Assembly: GCA_036785705.1 (NCBI GenBank)
Contig: JAWUZG010000032.1
Coordinates: 13,534,001 to 13,598,000, forward strand
Length of the DNA: 64,000 bases
Direction of reading: 5' to 3'
Origin: Acanthornis magna
Lineage: Eukaryota > Chordata > Aves > Passeriformes > Acanthizidae
Below, one piece after another: positions 47,407 through 59,784 of the stretch. The notes under the pieces were generated by a model. It was not told the origin of the DNA. It made no database searches and was given only the letters and a program-made list of their open reading frames with translations. The translations under genes and the position numbers were made by a program. Each line of letters begins with the position of its first letter. Position 1 is the stretch's first letter.

Positions 47407-50400
47407 CACCCTTGGGTTTGAAAGGAACTGTTAACTTTTGAACATATATTGTAATAATTTTCCAAGACAACAATTGCCTCTTGATAGTTTCTGTTGTACA
47501 TTATTGATTGGAGCCTATATACTTTCTTTCTTTTCCTTTGTTCTTTCTGTCTGCTCTGTGGATGTTCAGTCTCTTAGGAGGATATGATTTCATAATACAT
47601 TAGCTGGCATTCAAAACAAGATGAATAACACAGAAGCAGCCAAGAATTGTAGTGAATCAGAAAGAGAACAGCAGGTGAAGTGATTTATATATTGCTTCTA
47701 TTTATGATTAATACTTTTCTTTCTTACTTAATTCTGACCAGATAGACTTATTTTCTGTGATAACAGAAAGCTAGGAACAAATGTGGGTTTTATTTATTTG
47801 CTAATCATTCAAAAAATCATGTTTATTTGCTGTTCAGTTTTTTCCCTATGGTCTTGCTAATATTATATAAAAGAACTTTAGAATTAACAATAACTACAGT
47901 TACTGCCTGTTTATGTAAAATCAGAATTAATTTCACACAGATGTCTGAAAATATTCATATATTTACAGCAGATTAAAAAAAAAACAAAAACAACCTAATT
48001 TGTTGTGCCATCCATTTGATTTGGTTTATACATTGGCCTGTTTCACCATGACTTGCTAAATTGATCCTTATGAGAAACAAATTACTAACTTCAAGCGTTT
48101 TCCATACTTTTAGAACAGATTTTACCACTTAAGATTTTCAAAAAGGCTCTGTATGAAACCATGTGATGCACAGTGCACACATATATATACACACAGAGAG
48201 AGTCTTGGCAAAACCTAAGCTATGTATTTATCCCAGCAGAGAGATCAGACCTCTTTGAGGGCCTGAGTTTCACAGACTGTTATTGAGGATAGTTAAAAGT
48301 GTGTGAAGCTGCTCCAGAAGCTTCTCTTCCTTCTCTGGGATATGAGTTCCTTTCACAGACTAAAAATTAAACCTGCCCATCCATTTGTCGTCCAGAAGGT
48401 TTAGCTGATTACTGAGGTCTCATGCTTCAGGAAATGTCTTTTTGTTGAATAACTTTGACTATTCGGATGCTCACTAGGCAGGATCCTTGGCTATGTGCAG
48501 CTTCAGATGTCGTAGTGCTGCAGACATCAGGATGATGTAGTGGGGCAGTCTCTGAGACCCTCTGCTTCCTTCCTCCTGAGCAGCACTGGTGTTGCAAGGG
48601 ACACTTGAATCCTGGTGCTAGGAGAGCCATTCAAAGGTGTCTACCCTCATGGTTTGGGCATGCAAGTGGCATAATTTATGCTTGAAAAATTTATGGTTTT
48701 TTAGATTAATCATAAGGAACAGACTCCCTATGACTTTGAGGCAAGTACTCTCTGTTTTATTGTATTTTTTTTGCTTCTGTCCCTTCTAGCCTGGTGATTT
48801 AAACAATCATGATAAAACAAAGGCTTTGCTTCAACAGAAACCTGGAGAATGCGCCCATGCAGAATATCTGACTACATAAGATTTAAAGATCATTTGGGCC
48901 CGGTTTCTCTCATGCTGGGAGAATGGTTACAGTGTCCTGGGCAGGACCTCTGTCAAAAGGTGCTTGCTCCCTGTCATGAGGGCGTTCGTAATTAACATCA
49001 CCATCACTGACTACAAATGAACTCAGCCCTCAACCCAGAAGATGGAGGAAATCATCTCTCTGTACTGGGGGCTTTTAGACTGTTTGGTATTGAAGTTTAG
49101 ACATTCATAGAATTTTAACAGCAACCTGAAAAGGTTTTAAATTACCAAATATTTGGCCAGTGTCACCCAGACACCAGTCTGGGTGATAGGAGAGGACTTT
49201 GTCATCAAAGCAGTGGCTGAACATCAGATAATAAACAGGGTTTCTTTCCCTAATTACTGCAGGGTTATGTTTTAGCTTGTTTTGTCATTATCATCACAAA
49301 ATTGTCTCCGTCTGCTTTTGTAATCATCATGGGTTTGAGACTGTGTTGTTTTATGTTTATCAAAGGCCAGAGTAATATATCTTCTAAAGGCCTTTACAGG
49401 TATTTTTCTTCTATTGAGTTGTAATTTTAATGCAATGCAGCATCCACAATCTCCCACTGAAATTTTTGTCAGCATCTTGAAAATGTAAAAAGATCTCTTG
49501 TGGCATTCACAGATACTGTTTTCTCAGTGCTGACTGATTCTTGGAGCAATGTTTTGCTAATATTATCAACACTGTTAAACAAATATAACCTCAGAAGATG
49601 CTTCAGAGGTTTGTTCACAGTAGTCTTAGAAGGCGATCTGAACTGATTTGTAAAACAGTAGGGAGAGCAGAGGATACAACGTCACTGACAACAAGCAGGC
49701 CACTTTGGCATCTTCTTCAGAGTCTAGATAAGGTAGTAGTAAAACATTTATTGTAGCAGATTTTCAAGTGTATACTTCAGCTCCTGAATAGAATCTATAA
49801 AAGAAAGGCTGGTGGGAGATTGCTAGGTGACATTCAAACATAATTTTGTAAAGTGTCCTCTGTGGTAGGTACCATATTTAGGACTAAAATGAAAAATTCT
49901 TACCTCAGTCTAGAACATATCGGATAGATTGTCTTAGTCACTAGGAACTTGTATTTCTTTCCCACATGTTGTTGGAGTCATCTCTGTATACAGCAAGAGG
50001 CTGACCTCTAAGCTTCTCCTTAGTCTTCATATTTACAAGTCTGATTATATTTGGGGTTCATATGGGTTTAGTGAGGTGGAATGAGTCCTCTTAATGCTTG
50101 AACTCCATCCTACATGCTTCTTTTCAGCACCTTGAAGTTCCCTGCTTCTCAGAGAAGAAAAGGAAAAGTCTGGCAAGGACATCTTTGAGAGCTGAATAAA
50201 AAGAACTTGCCGAGGAACTTGGTAAGTTTCCCAGTAATTATCAGACTAAAACTATAGTTAAAATTTATCCTCCTGTCATTAGTCAATTGCCGAATGCTTG
50301 GCTCAGTTTTGGTTGTTTTGCTTGAAGATAATAACATCAGGTAATAAGCATCACGCAGTCCAAAATACTTTCTGAGGAGTGATGTTAGGAAAAAAACAGT

Positions 50401-51689
50401 GAAAGAAAACCGATTACCAAAACACAGGAAATCAGTACAAATGGTGAGCTATTGCCTAGGCTGTTATACAAATCTATAAAATATGACTGGTAGGGAACTG
50501 ATAGAAACGTTATCAAAATGCAAGAGGGGAAAAGAAGGAAGATTACATTCTTATTGTATTATATTTCTATATTAAAAATTGTAAGGAATTAATTATACAA
50601 AACACAGTTTTATTAAAAGCCAATGAGCTGTTTTCTTAGTCCCTTATCATTCAAGAATTCCCATCAAATGATTCTTTTAGTTGCTCTAAAAAATCAGTGC
50701 AGCTGCAGCTCATTTTCCCTATACCAACCTGTGTGCAAACATCTTCCTGCACCACAATCTGTCACATTAAATCAGGTTTTAATATATAGCTAAAGCATAC
50801 ATGAAAATAAATGGAAACACCACTAAATTGCTTTTCTTCCAACATTCACTATTATTTCCAGTGGTGTTTTATTGGATGCCATTTATTCCCAGATCCTTGG
50901 AAGCCTTTGATATTATTCTGTGTTGCAACACTTCGTCCTCAGTGGCCCAGAGCCCAGTAGTCTTTTTAACCTTGAATCAAACATTCAGTTTTTCATTAGT
51001 GGGGAGAACACTTTAGCAACAGACCACCTGGGCAGGAATCACCTAAATCATCTTGCAAAAAAATCACCAGGACATGCATGAAAGCAAATGGTGCAGCTTA
51101 GCTGCGCTAGAGACCTGTTGCCTATGGAACGCGCCGAACCTTTCCTCCTTGCTTCCAAATTCTCATGTTTACTCATTAACTGCAGACCAGAAGGGAGGGA
51201 CAGATACCACTCTTACCACGTCATTAATTCAGACAAATAATAGTGGATCTGAACTTTTTTCTTTTTCATCTGCAAGAGAGATTGTGACCAAGGGTGAGTC
51301 ATCTCATGCTTAACAATCAAAGGATAAATTAATTTCTATGACAGCTTTCAATGCACTACCAGGGTGATTCTTTTGCAGTGTCTCGTTGCTGAGTCCTTGG
51401 AGGATTAGCACCCTGGAGCTGAAGAATACATTTCATTAGAGTATGATAAGCAGCTCATGTACTAAGCTTTCAGACTGACGCTTTGTCTTTCTTTCCATCA
51501 CCTTTTTCACCTCTGCTGAGATATCCATACTGAGAAATGTTTCTTTTGCCATTGATGTGCTAATGCAACTCTAGATATAAATTTTAAGTAGCACAGTACA
51601 GGTCTAGAGCTATTGTAACTGAGGAACCAGAGGAATTTCTTTTTATTGCTTTGGCCTTGCCACCTGTCCTTGTTTATTTTTGCAGTAGC
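47407..51689. other. Non-coding AT-rich DNA
   Basis: Small repeats: A-rich tract at 47975-47992, TA/CA/GA dinucleotide mix at 48180-48202. Exon-like splice pairs at 50128-50221 (plus) and 51217-51269 (minus) are discussed separately. No gene can be supported. Confidence 0.45.
50128..50221 (+). other. Exon-like block (acceptor and donor sites only)
   Basis: The acceptor CCATCCTACATGCTTCTTTTCAG ends at 50127 and the donor AACTTG|GTAAGTTTCCC follows 50221. The only long frame reads HLEVPCFSEKKRKSLARTSL and stops before the donor, so it could be part of a non-coding transcript but not an internal coding exon. Confidence 0.18.
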
Positions 51690-52088
51690 TGCAAGAGGGG
51701 AGGGCCAGGAGTTTTGCGGATGTGGCTAAGACCCAAATTTTGTTGATAGCATCTTATGTCATTGTCAGGATTGGGGGAAAAGCGACTCTCTCTCCCTTCT
51801 GGGATGTTCCTTTCTGGTCCTGGGAAAGCGTGGTGGGCAGAGGGTGGATCTGCCATTGTTTTTCATTGTCCCAGGTGTGGTGACAATTTTGCGTGTAAAT
51901 CACCCTCTCTGGGTGACACTTGTTATTGGTATTGTTGCTGTTTGTTTTCTCATCTCACTGCTGTTTCCAGTAAATTTTTCTTATCTTAACCCAAAATCTC
52001 TGCTTTTTGTCTCCCTCTGGAAGGGAGCAGCAGAGTGGCTCATGGTATTTTTTTAGTAGGAGTACTAAACCAGGGAATACCCATGACA
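51690..52088 (+). mobile_element. Endogenous retrovirus LTR fragment (3' part)
   Basis: The end of an avian ERVL-type LTR is recognisable: TTTGTTTTCTCATCTCACTGCTG, TTTCCAGTAAATTTTTCTTATC (a polyadenylation-site-like block), TTAACCCAAAATCTCTGC, then GGAAGGGAGCAGCAGAGTGGCTCATGGT and a terminal ACTAAACCAGGGAATACCCATGACA at 52088. That terminus mirrors the TGTCATGG start expected at the other end. The 5' half is not certain; the GGGAGGGCCAGGAG start near 51697 is approximate. The ORFs across it are accidental. No internal viral gene adjoins. Confidence 0.65.
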
Positions 52089-53666
52089 GCACCACACCCA
52101 CCAAGACATCATCTGTGCCAAATGTTCCACTTGTATTTTGAGATTTAGGCAATTTAAAACGCAGTAGTTTGCTCTTATCAGGTGTCTGTCACTGATTCCT
52201 AGGAAGAAATTAGATGTCAATAAACCAGATCGTGCAAACGTTTTGATTATCCCTGAAAATGCCCCATCTGGCTTCTTCCAGTCTAGTGAAGAAATAACAT
52301 GCATTAAGAAATCAAAGGGAAGGCACAAACACAATTTTTTTTACTTTGCAAACAGATTATAAATTCTTCCTCTGTGAGTATATTACTTTAAAATATGGAA
52401 CATCTTTCCAAATAAGTGGCTCCTGCAAAATAGGCAGAAGTAGATCACTGAATAATATAAATAACCTAAATCTCAGCATATTAACAGGTTGCAAGGGCTG
52501 AGCAATCCTCAGAATCAAGTGATCATGTCTGTTTATCTGGAGTTTTCATTCTGTCTGTGTGGTAGAATATTTTTTTGAGCTGCTTCTTTCAATGAACTTT
52601 CCCACCTGCAAAATCCTTTGCTTTAGTACTTACAGGACTTCAAAAGGGGTTTTCCAGAAAAAGTGAACCCAAGTTATATTTCTCTTAGTAATAAAGCAGG
52701 ACAAGGACTTTGCCCTGGCATCTGTACACCCAGCTGAGATGTCTTAGCCCCCAACACCACATGTTGAATCTGAGCTGGTTATTTATTAATAGTCTTTAAC
52801 ACATACTTGTTCCCAATCAAGCACTGTCTCTGATTGATTCTGCTAAATCTCTTGGAGCAAAACCATGCTGGGGAACATGAGATTAGTAAAACAAGGTACA
52901 GGTGCTAGAGTTCAGCCTGATTCCTTCATGCCGTTTAATTTATTAGCATACACGCAGTCTGTACCTTTATTTCACTCGGTTTTATTGCACATTTTACCAA
53001 ATAATGACAAGAAATGTTCTTTTTTCTCTTAAATCTGACTTGCATCAGATTTTAATATTAGATTTCCTCAGAAGCCTTGCATTTTACATGTAAAGAACAG
53101 TTTTTCCAATAATATTAAAAACACATTTCTTTTTCTGTTCCTCAGCTATGCAATACTGATTGTAGTAATGATAGTGTCAGGAACAGTAGTAATGAAGCAA
53201 TTACTATGGTGCTTGAGAAAGAATTTGCTTTTAATGAAACAGATCAGTTTTCACATAAACGTTAGAAGTGAAATTAATTCAGATAAATCCAACCTATCAG
53301 TGATACTTTAACTCTCACAGAGATTTATATAGAAATATAAGTACAGTTCGCATATAAATACATTTGGCAATAACATGAAAACAGAAGGAGTTGTGTAGCA
53401 GGGAATTAAAGAATAAAAGTTGTTCAAGAGGAACATGGTGAAATGAAAAGAGAAGGTCAATTCAAATGCTAAAAGAATTGAATTTCAGATAGCTTTGTAG
53501 AAGTTTGGATGAGGGTAGAGGACAATAAAGAAATCATGGGTGCATTTCCCTTTTTAGAAAAAGAATTAATGGAAAATTGCATTTGGTTTTCCTAGCATAA
53601 TTGAAGGGGTAGAGTCTATGATATTCTGACCCTCTAAAAAGAGAAATTTGCAAAGGCTTTTCAAGT

Positions 53667-53716
53667 TATTTTGTTTCTTTTTTCTTTTTTTTTTTTTTTT
53701 TTCCTTTTTTTCCTTT
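53667..53716. repeat. Poly-T / T-rich simple repeat
   Basis: About 50 bases of T with scattered C and G, including an uninterrupted run of at least 18 T. Confidence 0.95.
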
Positions 53717-55849
53717 GGACAATGAATATTGCGAAAAGCTATTTTATATGTTGGAGTGTCCAGTCACCATGACAACATCTATACTGTGGGACTCAGGAAT
53801 TCTCCCAGTTTCTGGTACCATTGTCTCAGCTGTATTTTATTCCTTTGTCAAGGTGAAAAATGGGCATACATATCTGCCCAAGGCCAGAGATTACTTGGCT
53901 TCAGAACAGAGAAAACACAGACACATGGGCCAAAAAGCAGACAAGTCTGAAAAGCACAATACTGCAGGCCTGATCTCCTGATGCACACACAAAACTCGTG
54001 GTAGAAGAAGAGAAAGATAATGATGAAAGATAATTACGCTGGTATCAGTCTGGTTTAAATTAAATACTAAATTAAACTAAATTGAAGTCAATGCTATTAT
54101 TCACACTTTATTTTATTGCAAAGAAAAATGTAGGTAGGATTCCCAGTCTTTCATAGCTCACAAATGTCTTTTGTGCATTAAATACTGCAATTTACACAAA
54201 TACCATAAATCATCTCATTTTCATCATAAAAGACTACCAAATACTTGTGTTTTTAGACACAAACAGAAAATTTAGATATTTTTCTTTGCTGAAGACATAA
54301 GAACACCTAAATTCTTGACATGTTTTCAGGAAGGTTTTGTTTTTTTAAAAAAGAAATACAGCAGAAAGTGTTACATATTACAATCAGCTTTACCTTTTAT
54401 TCTACCACTCTCACAATACAATTTCCAAATGGATACTTCAGAATATGGCAGAGTGGCATTTGTATAACCCTTAAATGTTCTTCTCAGGGGAGGAAAAGGA
54501 AGAATGTGAGAGAAGCAAGTTTTCCACTCATTCAAAACTCTTTTTTCACTCAGCTGACTTTGTTTTCACTCCATTTTTCCTGCACAAGAGCAAGACCTCG
54601 ATGCCTACATAAACTGTACTGATGTCAGTGGAGCACGGAGAAACATTGACTGAACACATCCCTGAAGGTGCAAGGTCAGAGGCCCTGTGTATAATTTTCG
54701 GAAAGCTTCTGTCTTGGAATTTGCACATCACCCGTTCACACAATGCTACTTCTACTAAAAAGATTACCCTTTCATAAGAGTCTCTGAGTAGTTTTTTAGG
54801 TAAACCTGTCTTTCTAAAATTAATTTTGCTTTTACTTTTTATGTTGCATCTCCACATCTAATAGTTTTGGTTTTTTCCCCCTGCTGTTTCTTTTCAAAGA
54901 TATTTTTGTGTTGATTTCTGGCTTTATTTTTCTTGGTCATTTGTGTTTTTAGAAGGTTATTTCAATAATTCTAGAACAATTGGAAGGTATTCTCAATTCA
55001 TGAAATGGTCAAACAACACATCTTCATGGATTGCAAGTTTTATCCAAAATCATAAAATGCTGTTCTAATGTCTAAACTGTCATCAATAAAGAAGAGTGAA
55101 GCTTTTCCTCTAAATACTGGACTTCTTTTCAAGCTGCTAAATATATGGATTCCTGTGTATTCTAAATGGTTAGATAGACAGACAGATATGTACTGCAATG
55201 TTTCCCATTCTATTTTCTCTTGTGAATCTATTAATAACCTACAAGAAGATCACAAAATTGGGGAAAAGATCTGGTTTGTTACTCGAAATGAATAACTGAA
55301 GTAACAGTGTGGAGCGTGGCAGATGCACTCATTTGCAAGTAATTCTAATTGTCCCTCCTCTGTGTACAACTCCAGCTCCAGGTAGGTTCTGCTGGCACTA
55401 TGAAATATTTTGGTTTAAGAAGCTAGATCTACAGTCAGAGAGGGATTAACCCAGATGCACAGGCAGGTGTTCTGGAGAGCTTGAGTCATGATTTATGACT
55501 GTCATTGGAAGGCTTATGGGTACAGACATTTTCCATTACCTCAATGAAAACGTGGAACTAACAGAACTCAAGAGATGTGGCAGCCCACACACTTGTGGAC
55601 CTACCAGCAACAGATGGAGGGAACACACTGGATATAAGTGAAACAACTAATTGCAGGCCAGAAAGCAGTGTCTTGGGTAAGATATGGAGGACAATATGGT
55701 CTAGTTATAGGTGCATGAAATAGAATAAAAGGCAATTAGAACAGTTAGTTTAAAAAGTATCTACTGTCCATTTTGTCAAAGGGATATATTTCCAGAGCTT
55801 TAAAAAATTTAAAAGTCACTCCTTCTTACGAGGGTTGGGACCCTGAGGA

Positions 55850-55883
55850 GACACACACACACATGGACACACATGGACACACA
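55850..55883. repeat. (AC)n and CACACATGGA tandem repeat
   Basis: Seven AC units, then two copies of ACATGGACAC and a third partial copy, ending in ACATTTATGTGT. Confidence 0.9.
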
Positions 55884-58789
55884 TTTATGTGTGCCTAGTT
55901 CTAGGGGCTGTGTGAAAATCACAAACGTCTCTTCAGTGCTTTAATGAAGCCCTCCATAGATTAATCATTTTGCAGAGGCTTCAAGGACGGATGAATCATC
56001 CAAATTGCAAATATTATGTAACATGAAATTTTCTTTTCTATAAACTCGTAACTTGTGTAACAATTTCTCTTTTCTTTAATTCATAAAGACCTGAAGTTGC
56101 AGTTCTTAGGCAAGGAAGTATCTCAAACGTGAAGATTACAGGAGTTTTGTCTGCTTAGACTCTTTCTGAAAAAAAGATTGTCTGGGACTTCAAATTTGCG
56201 TGTCTTGGAATTAACATTCCTCCCTGGTCAAGGCAACTCTGTCTTCAACTCAGATGGTCAGAGGACTTGGAAAGGACTGGAGGGTCCACTCTAGCTTTTA
56301 TTGTAACCAGAATTTAAGGACTTCAACTTTTTACCCTGAATATCTTTTATCACTACCATTAGTTCCTTGAACATTAAATGTTTTATCATTTTTGTGTATG
56401 CCTGAACAGCATCCTAAGCATGCACTTTTAAACATATTTTTCTTCATTGCTATTTATAACACAGCTGTGCTGAGTGATCTCAGTCACAGAAAACACTGAA
56501 ATTTCTTCTTTTGTACATTTAATATACTTATGTCTCTGACAGTCCATAACAGCCTACAGGCAACTATCCTTCCTATTTCTATTCCTAATGCTGTCCAGCT
56601 TCTGAGTTATGACAACATTTAGTTAAATTCTTTATAATGGAAGCACAGTCCTTTATGTAGCTTATACTGTTTACACAGAACATAAAATAACAAGTGAAGG
56701 AGAATTTATATTTGAAAGGTGTCTTCTTCATCTACTGACTTGGAAGGTTTGGGCTCTTACTCTATACACTCTCTGGTCACCAAAGAAGGCAATGGTAGCC
56801 CCACCTGGGCTTTCTCCAGGCACGTGGCGTAGGGAAATCCCAAAGCAAACTCAGGATGCATATAATTTTTTATTATTATTTGGTTGCCATATGACTTGGG
56901 GTAGAAAAACAGCACATCAGCTACTTTTTTTTCTGATCTATTGCCTTTATACTTAAGCAGCAGTGAGATACCTGGGAGCACCGTTGAAAAAGACAGTGAT
57001 GAGGGTGTCAGGCACAGAAGCATGAGGAGGGGAGGAGAGCAAAAGCACTGAGGTTGCTACGAAGTGTGTGTGAAGGGAGAAGCAGTGGGAAGAATGGGGG
57101 GCTGGCTATCACGAGGGAGCTTAAATTGCAGCCAACAATATAATGACACATCAGTATTTTTTTGTCCTTGTTGCTGAACCTGCTGCTATCACTTTCAGCT
57201 CCTGCTGTTAGAAAATGTATCATCAAAACCCAGGGAAAAAAAAAAAGAAATTTGACCAAAATGGTTATTTTTTCCAGATATCTTATGTTTTTTTGAAGAA
57301 AACATTGGTGTATCATTGAGAGTCTCCCTGCTGTTAGTTCCCATGTCTTTCGGCCACCCTCATGGCCTCCTACGCTGTTGCTCTTCCACGGACCACACAG
57401 TTAGTTAATGGCAAGGAGAGGCTAAAAAACTCTGTCTGAGGAGGCTGAACCTTCCACAGTGCACTCATCCCTCGTGACAAATAAAAGTAACAACTCTCAT
57501 AGTTATTGAAATCTGGTGGATGAGAAAAATTAAAAAAAGACCTGACTATCCAGATTTTTAACATGAATTATGATAAGATTAATGGTGTCGTCCACAGAGC
57601 ACTACACCAGCCTATCTTCTGGTCAGAAACAAGTAAGTTAAAAGCCTTTCAAAGTGGGAGATTAGTATTAGGACTGCCAAACTACCATTCACAAATAGCT
57701 CTGTTTTAATTCATGATCAAAGGTGAACAAGACCCAAAAGTCAATGGCAACAAATCTTTTCAGCATGTATCTAGGATAGGGGTTTTTTAACCTTTAGTTG
57801 CATACATGTATAATGAATATTAAAGCTAAGTTGTGTTTGAAACTGCTCCATTTCAAGCCCTCATGTGCAGAAAGTGTTTTTCTGGCTGTAAATTGTTAAT
57901 TTTTCTTATAAACCATGGATTAATGTGTCAAGACTGTAACATAAGGGTATGCTCTTTTTGCATGGAGACTCTCTTTGGCAATCCAAAAGTGACACATGTG
58001 AGAACCAGAGAATACCAAGGATGCACTGACCCTTTGGCATAGCATTGTACACAGGAACATCCTCAGGTACTTTATTATGTTGCAGTTGCTGAGTTTAATT
58101 TGATTGATGCAACTCTGTGGCAGAAGAAAATGACCAAAGTTAGACCCAAGGACCTGACCCTACGTCTTTTGAGAGAGTATGCACAGCGCCACTGGCAAAT
58201 GTAGCCATTGACTCAGGCAGGGCAGGTAGAGTTCCCAAAAGCACCCATTCTTTAGCACATTTCTGATACAAAAAATACAGAGCCATATCATGCTATTGTG
58301 TCAGAACACAGACCTCCAGCAGCCACCTTGCCCTGTGGTAAATGACGTCCCAAGGTTCTAAACACTTTGAAGACTGAACAGTACTAATTCTCTTGCCTGG
58401 TGTATATCAAATTTTTTTTAGTGTCTAACTGTTTTTAGTACGACCATAAAAGATATCTTTCAGCTCCTTCAGTGAAATTTCTCTACACTTATAGTTGTAT
58501 GATAACAGTTAAAATCACATCCTACATAAGCAGCTATTCAGACCATAAGACTTGGAAATATATTGTCAAAAGAAGAACTTGCCAGAATGCTGCAACAGTG
58601 CCTAATGAAATGCATTTCCTTCATAGATGTGACAGCTGCAGCCAATAGGCCTGCTGTTGTTGTGTTTAAAACTCTATAAATACTTCCAGGAGTCTGAAAA
58701 GCAAAAAAAGAAAAAAAAAATGAATATACTAAAGATCATGTAAATTTTTATTCACAGAGACAGATGAGCTTATGAAAACTTAAAATTTT

Positions 58790-59784
58790 TGTATTGGGTT
58801 TGCATTGCCAGGGTTTGATAGCAGGGGGGAAACAGGGGTGGCTTCTGTGAGAAGCTGCCAAAATATTTCCCCATGTCCAAGAGAGCCAATGCCATACAAC
58901 TCCAGGATGGAGCTCCAGCTGGGCAAGGCTGAGCCCATCACCAACAGTGGTAGCACCTCTGGGATAACAGATTTTGGAAGGAGGAAAAGGAAATTCTGTG
59001 CAACCTCAGCCAAAGAGAGAAATGAGGATATACGAAAGGAACAGCCCCGCAGACACCAAGGTCAGTGCAGAAGGAGGGGATGAGGAGCTCCAGGCACCAG
59101 AGCAGAGATTCCCCTGCAGCCCGTGGAGCAGCCCACGGTGAGGCAGCTGTGCCCCTGCAGCCCATGGAGGGTCATGGGGGAGCAGAGATCCACCTGCAGC
59201 CCCTGGAGGAGCACATGCCAGAGCAGGTGGATGCCTGAAGGAGGCTGTGACCCTATGGGAAGACTGTGCTGGAGGAGACTTCTGGCAGACCTATGGCATT
59301 GTGGAGAGAAGAGCCTACCCTGAAGCAGGTGTGCTGGCAGGACTTGTGACCCCATGGGGGCCCATGGGAAGGACCCAAGTTGTAGAAGTTCAGAAGGACT
59401 GTCTCCCAAGGAAATGACCCCCCTCTGGAGCAGGTGAAGAGTGGGAGCAGCCTCCCCTGTTAGGCGTCAGAAGCAGGTAGGAGGTAGGGAAATTGGGAGT
59501 ATATTTGGGCCTAAGAAGAAGGGATGGCTGAGGGGGAAGGTGCTTTAAAAATTTGGGGTTTTTTCTCATATATGCCACTCTGATTATATAGGTTGTAAAT
59601 TCAAAGTAATTTCCCCAAGTTGAGTCTGTTTTGCCCATGACAGTAATTGATGAGTGATCTCTTCTGGCCTTTATCTCAACCCATGACCCTTTAATTATAT
59701 TTAATCTCCTCTGCCCAGCAGAAGAGGGAGGGATATGGAGGCTTTGGTGGGAATCCGGCATGCAGCCAGGATCAAACCACCGCA
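58790..59784 (+). mobile_element. Solo LTR of an avian endogenous retrovirus, near full length
   Basis: It starts TGTATTGGGTTTGCATTGCC and ends ATCAAACCACCGCA, giving the TG...CA ends of an LTR about 995 bases long. Landmarks in the order I know from neoavian genomes are GGGTGGCTTCTGTGAGAAGCTGCC (58834-), GCCAATGCCATACAAC, GCTGAGCCCATCACCAACAGTGGTAGCACCTCTGGGATAACA, then degenerate 40-base units with CCTGCAGCCC (59113-, 59154-, 59193-), TTTCCCCAAGTTGAGTCTGTTTTGCCC (59611-), and GCTTTGGTGGGAATCCGGCATGCAGCCAGGATCAAACC. No retroviral coding sequence lies on either side, so it is a recombination-derived solo LTR. No obvious target-site duplication (ATTTT before, AATGT after). ORFs inside it are accidental. 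Confidence 0.88.

Larger units (their letters stand above)
52089..58789. other. Non-coding AT-rich DNA with simple repeats
   Basis: It holds a T-rich tract (53667-53716), a CA/CACACATGGA tandem patch (55850-55883), and A-runs at 57235-57250 and 58697-58720. The 57833-58042 ORF contains CRKC, CQDC and CSFC, but the spacing does not fit a known zinc-binding module. No gene supported. Confidence 0.5.

Noticed and set aside
49907..49977. Minus-strand exon-like block with donor TGAG|GTAAGAAT
   Set aside because: All three frames contain stops before the donor.
51217..51269. Minus-strand exon-like block with a very strong acceptor (CACAATCTCTCTTGCAG) and a GTG|GTAAGAG donor
   Set aside because: Its only open frame leaves phase 2, which runs into a stop in the next same-strand candidate at 45779-45837; it is more likely chance.
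57833..58042. Cysteine-rich ORF with CRKC, CQDC and CSFC
   Set aside because: Spacing fits no zinc-binding family I know, there is no splice support, and the frame is short.
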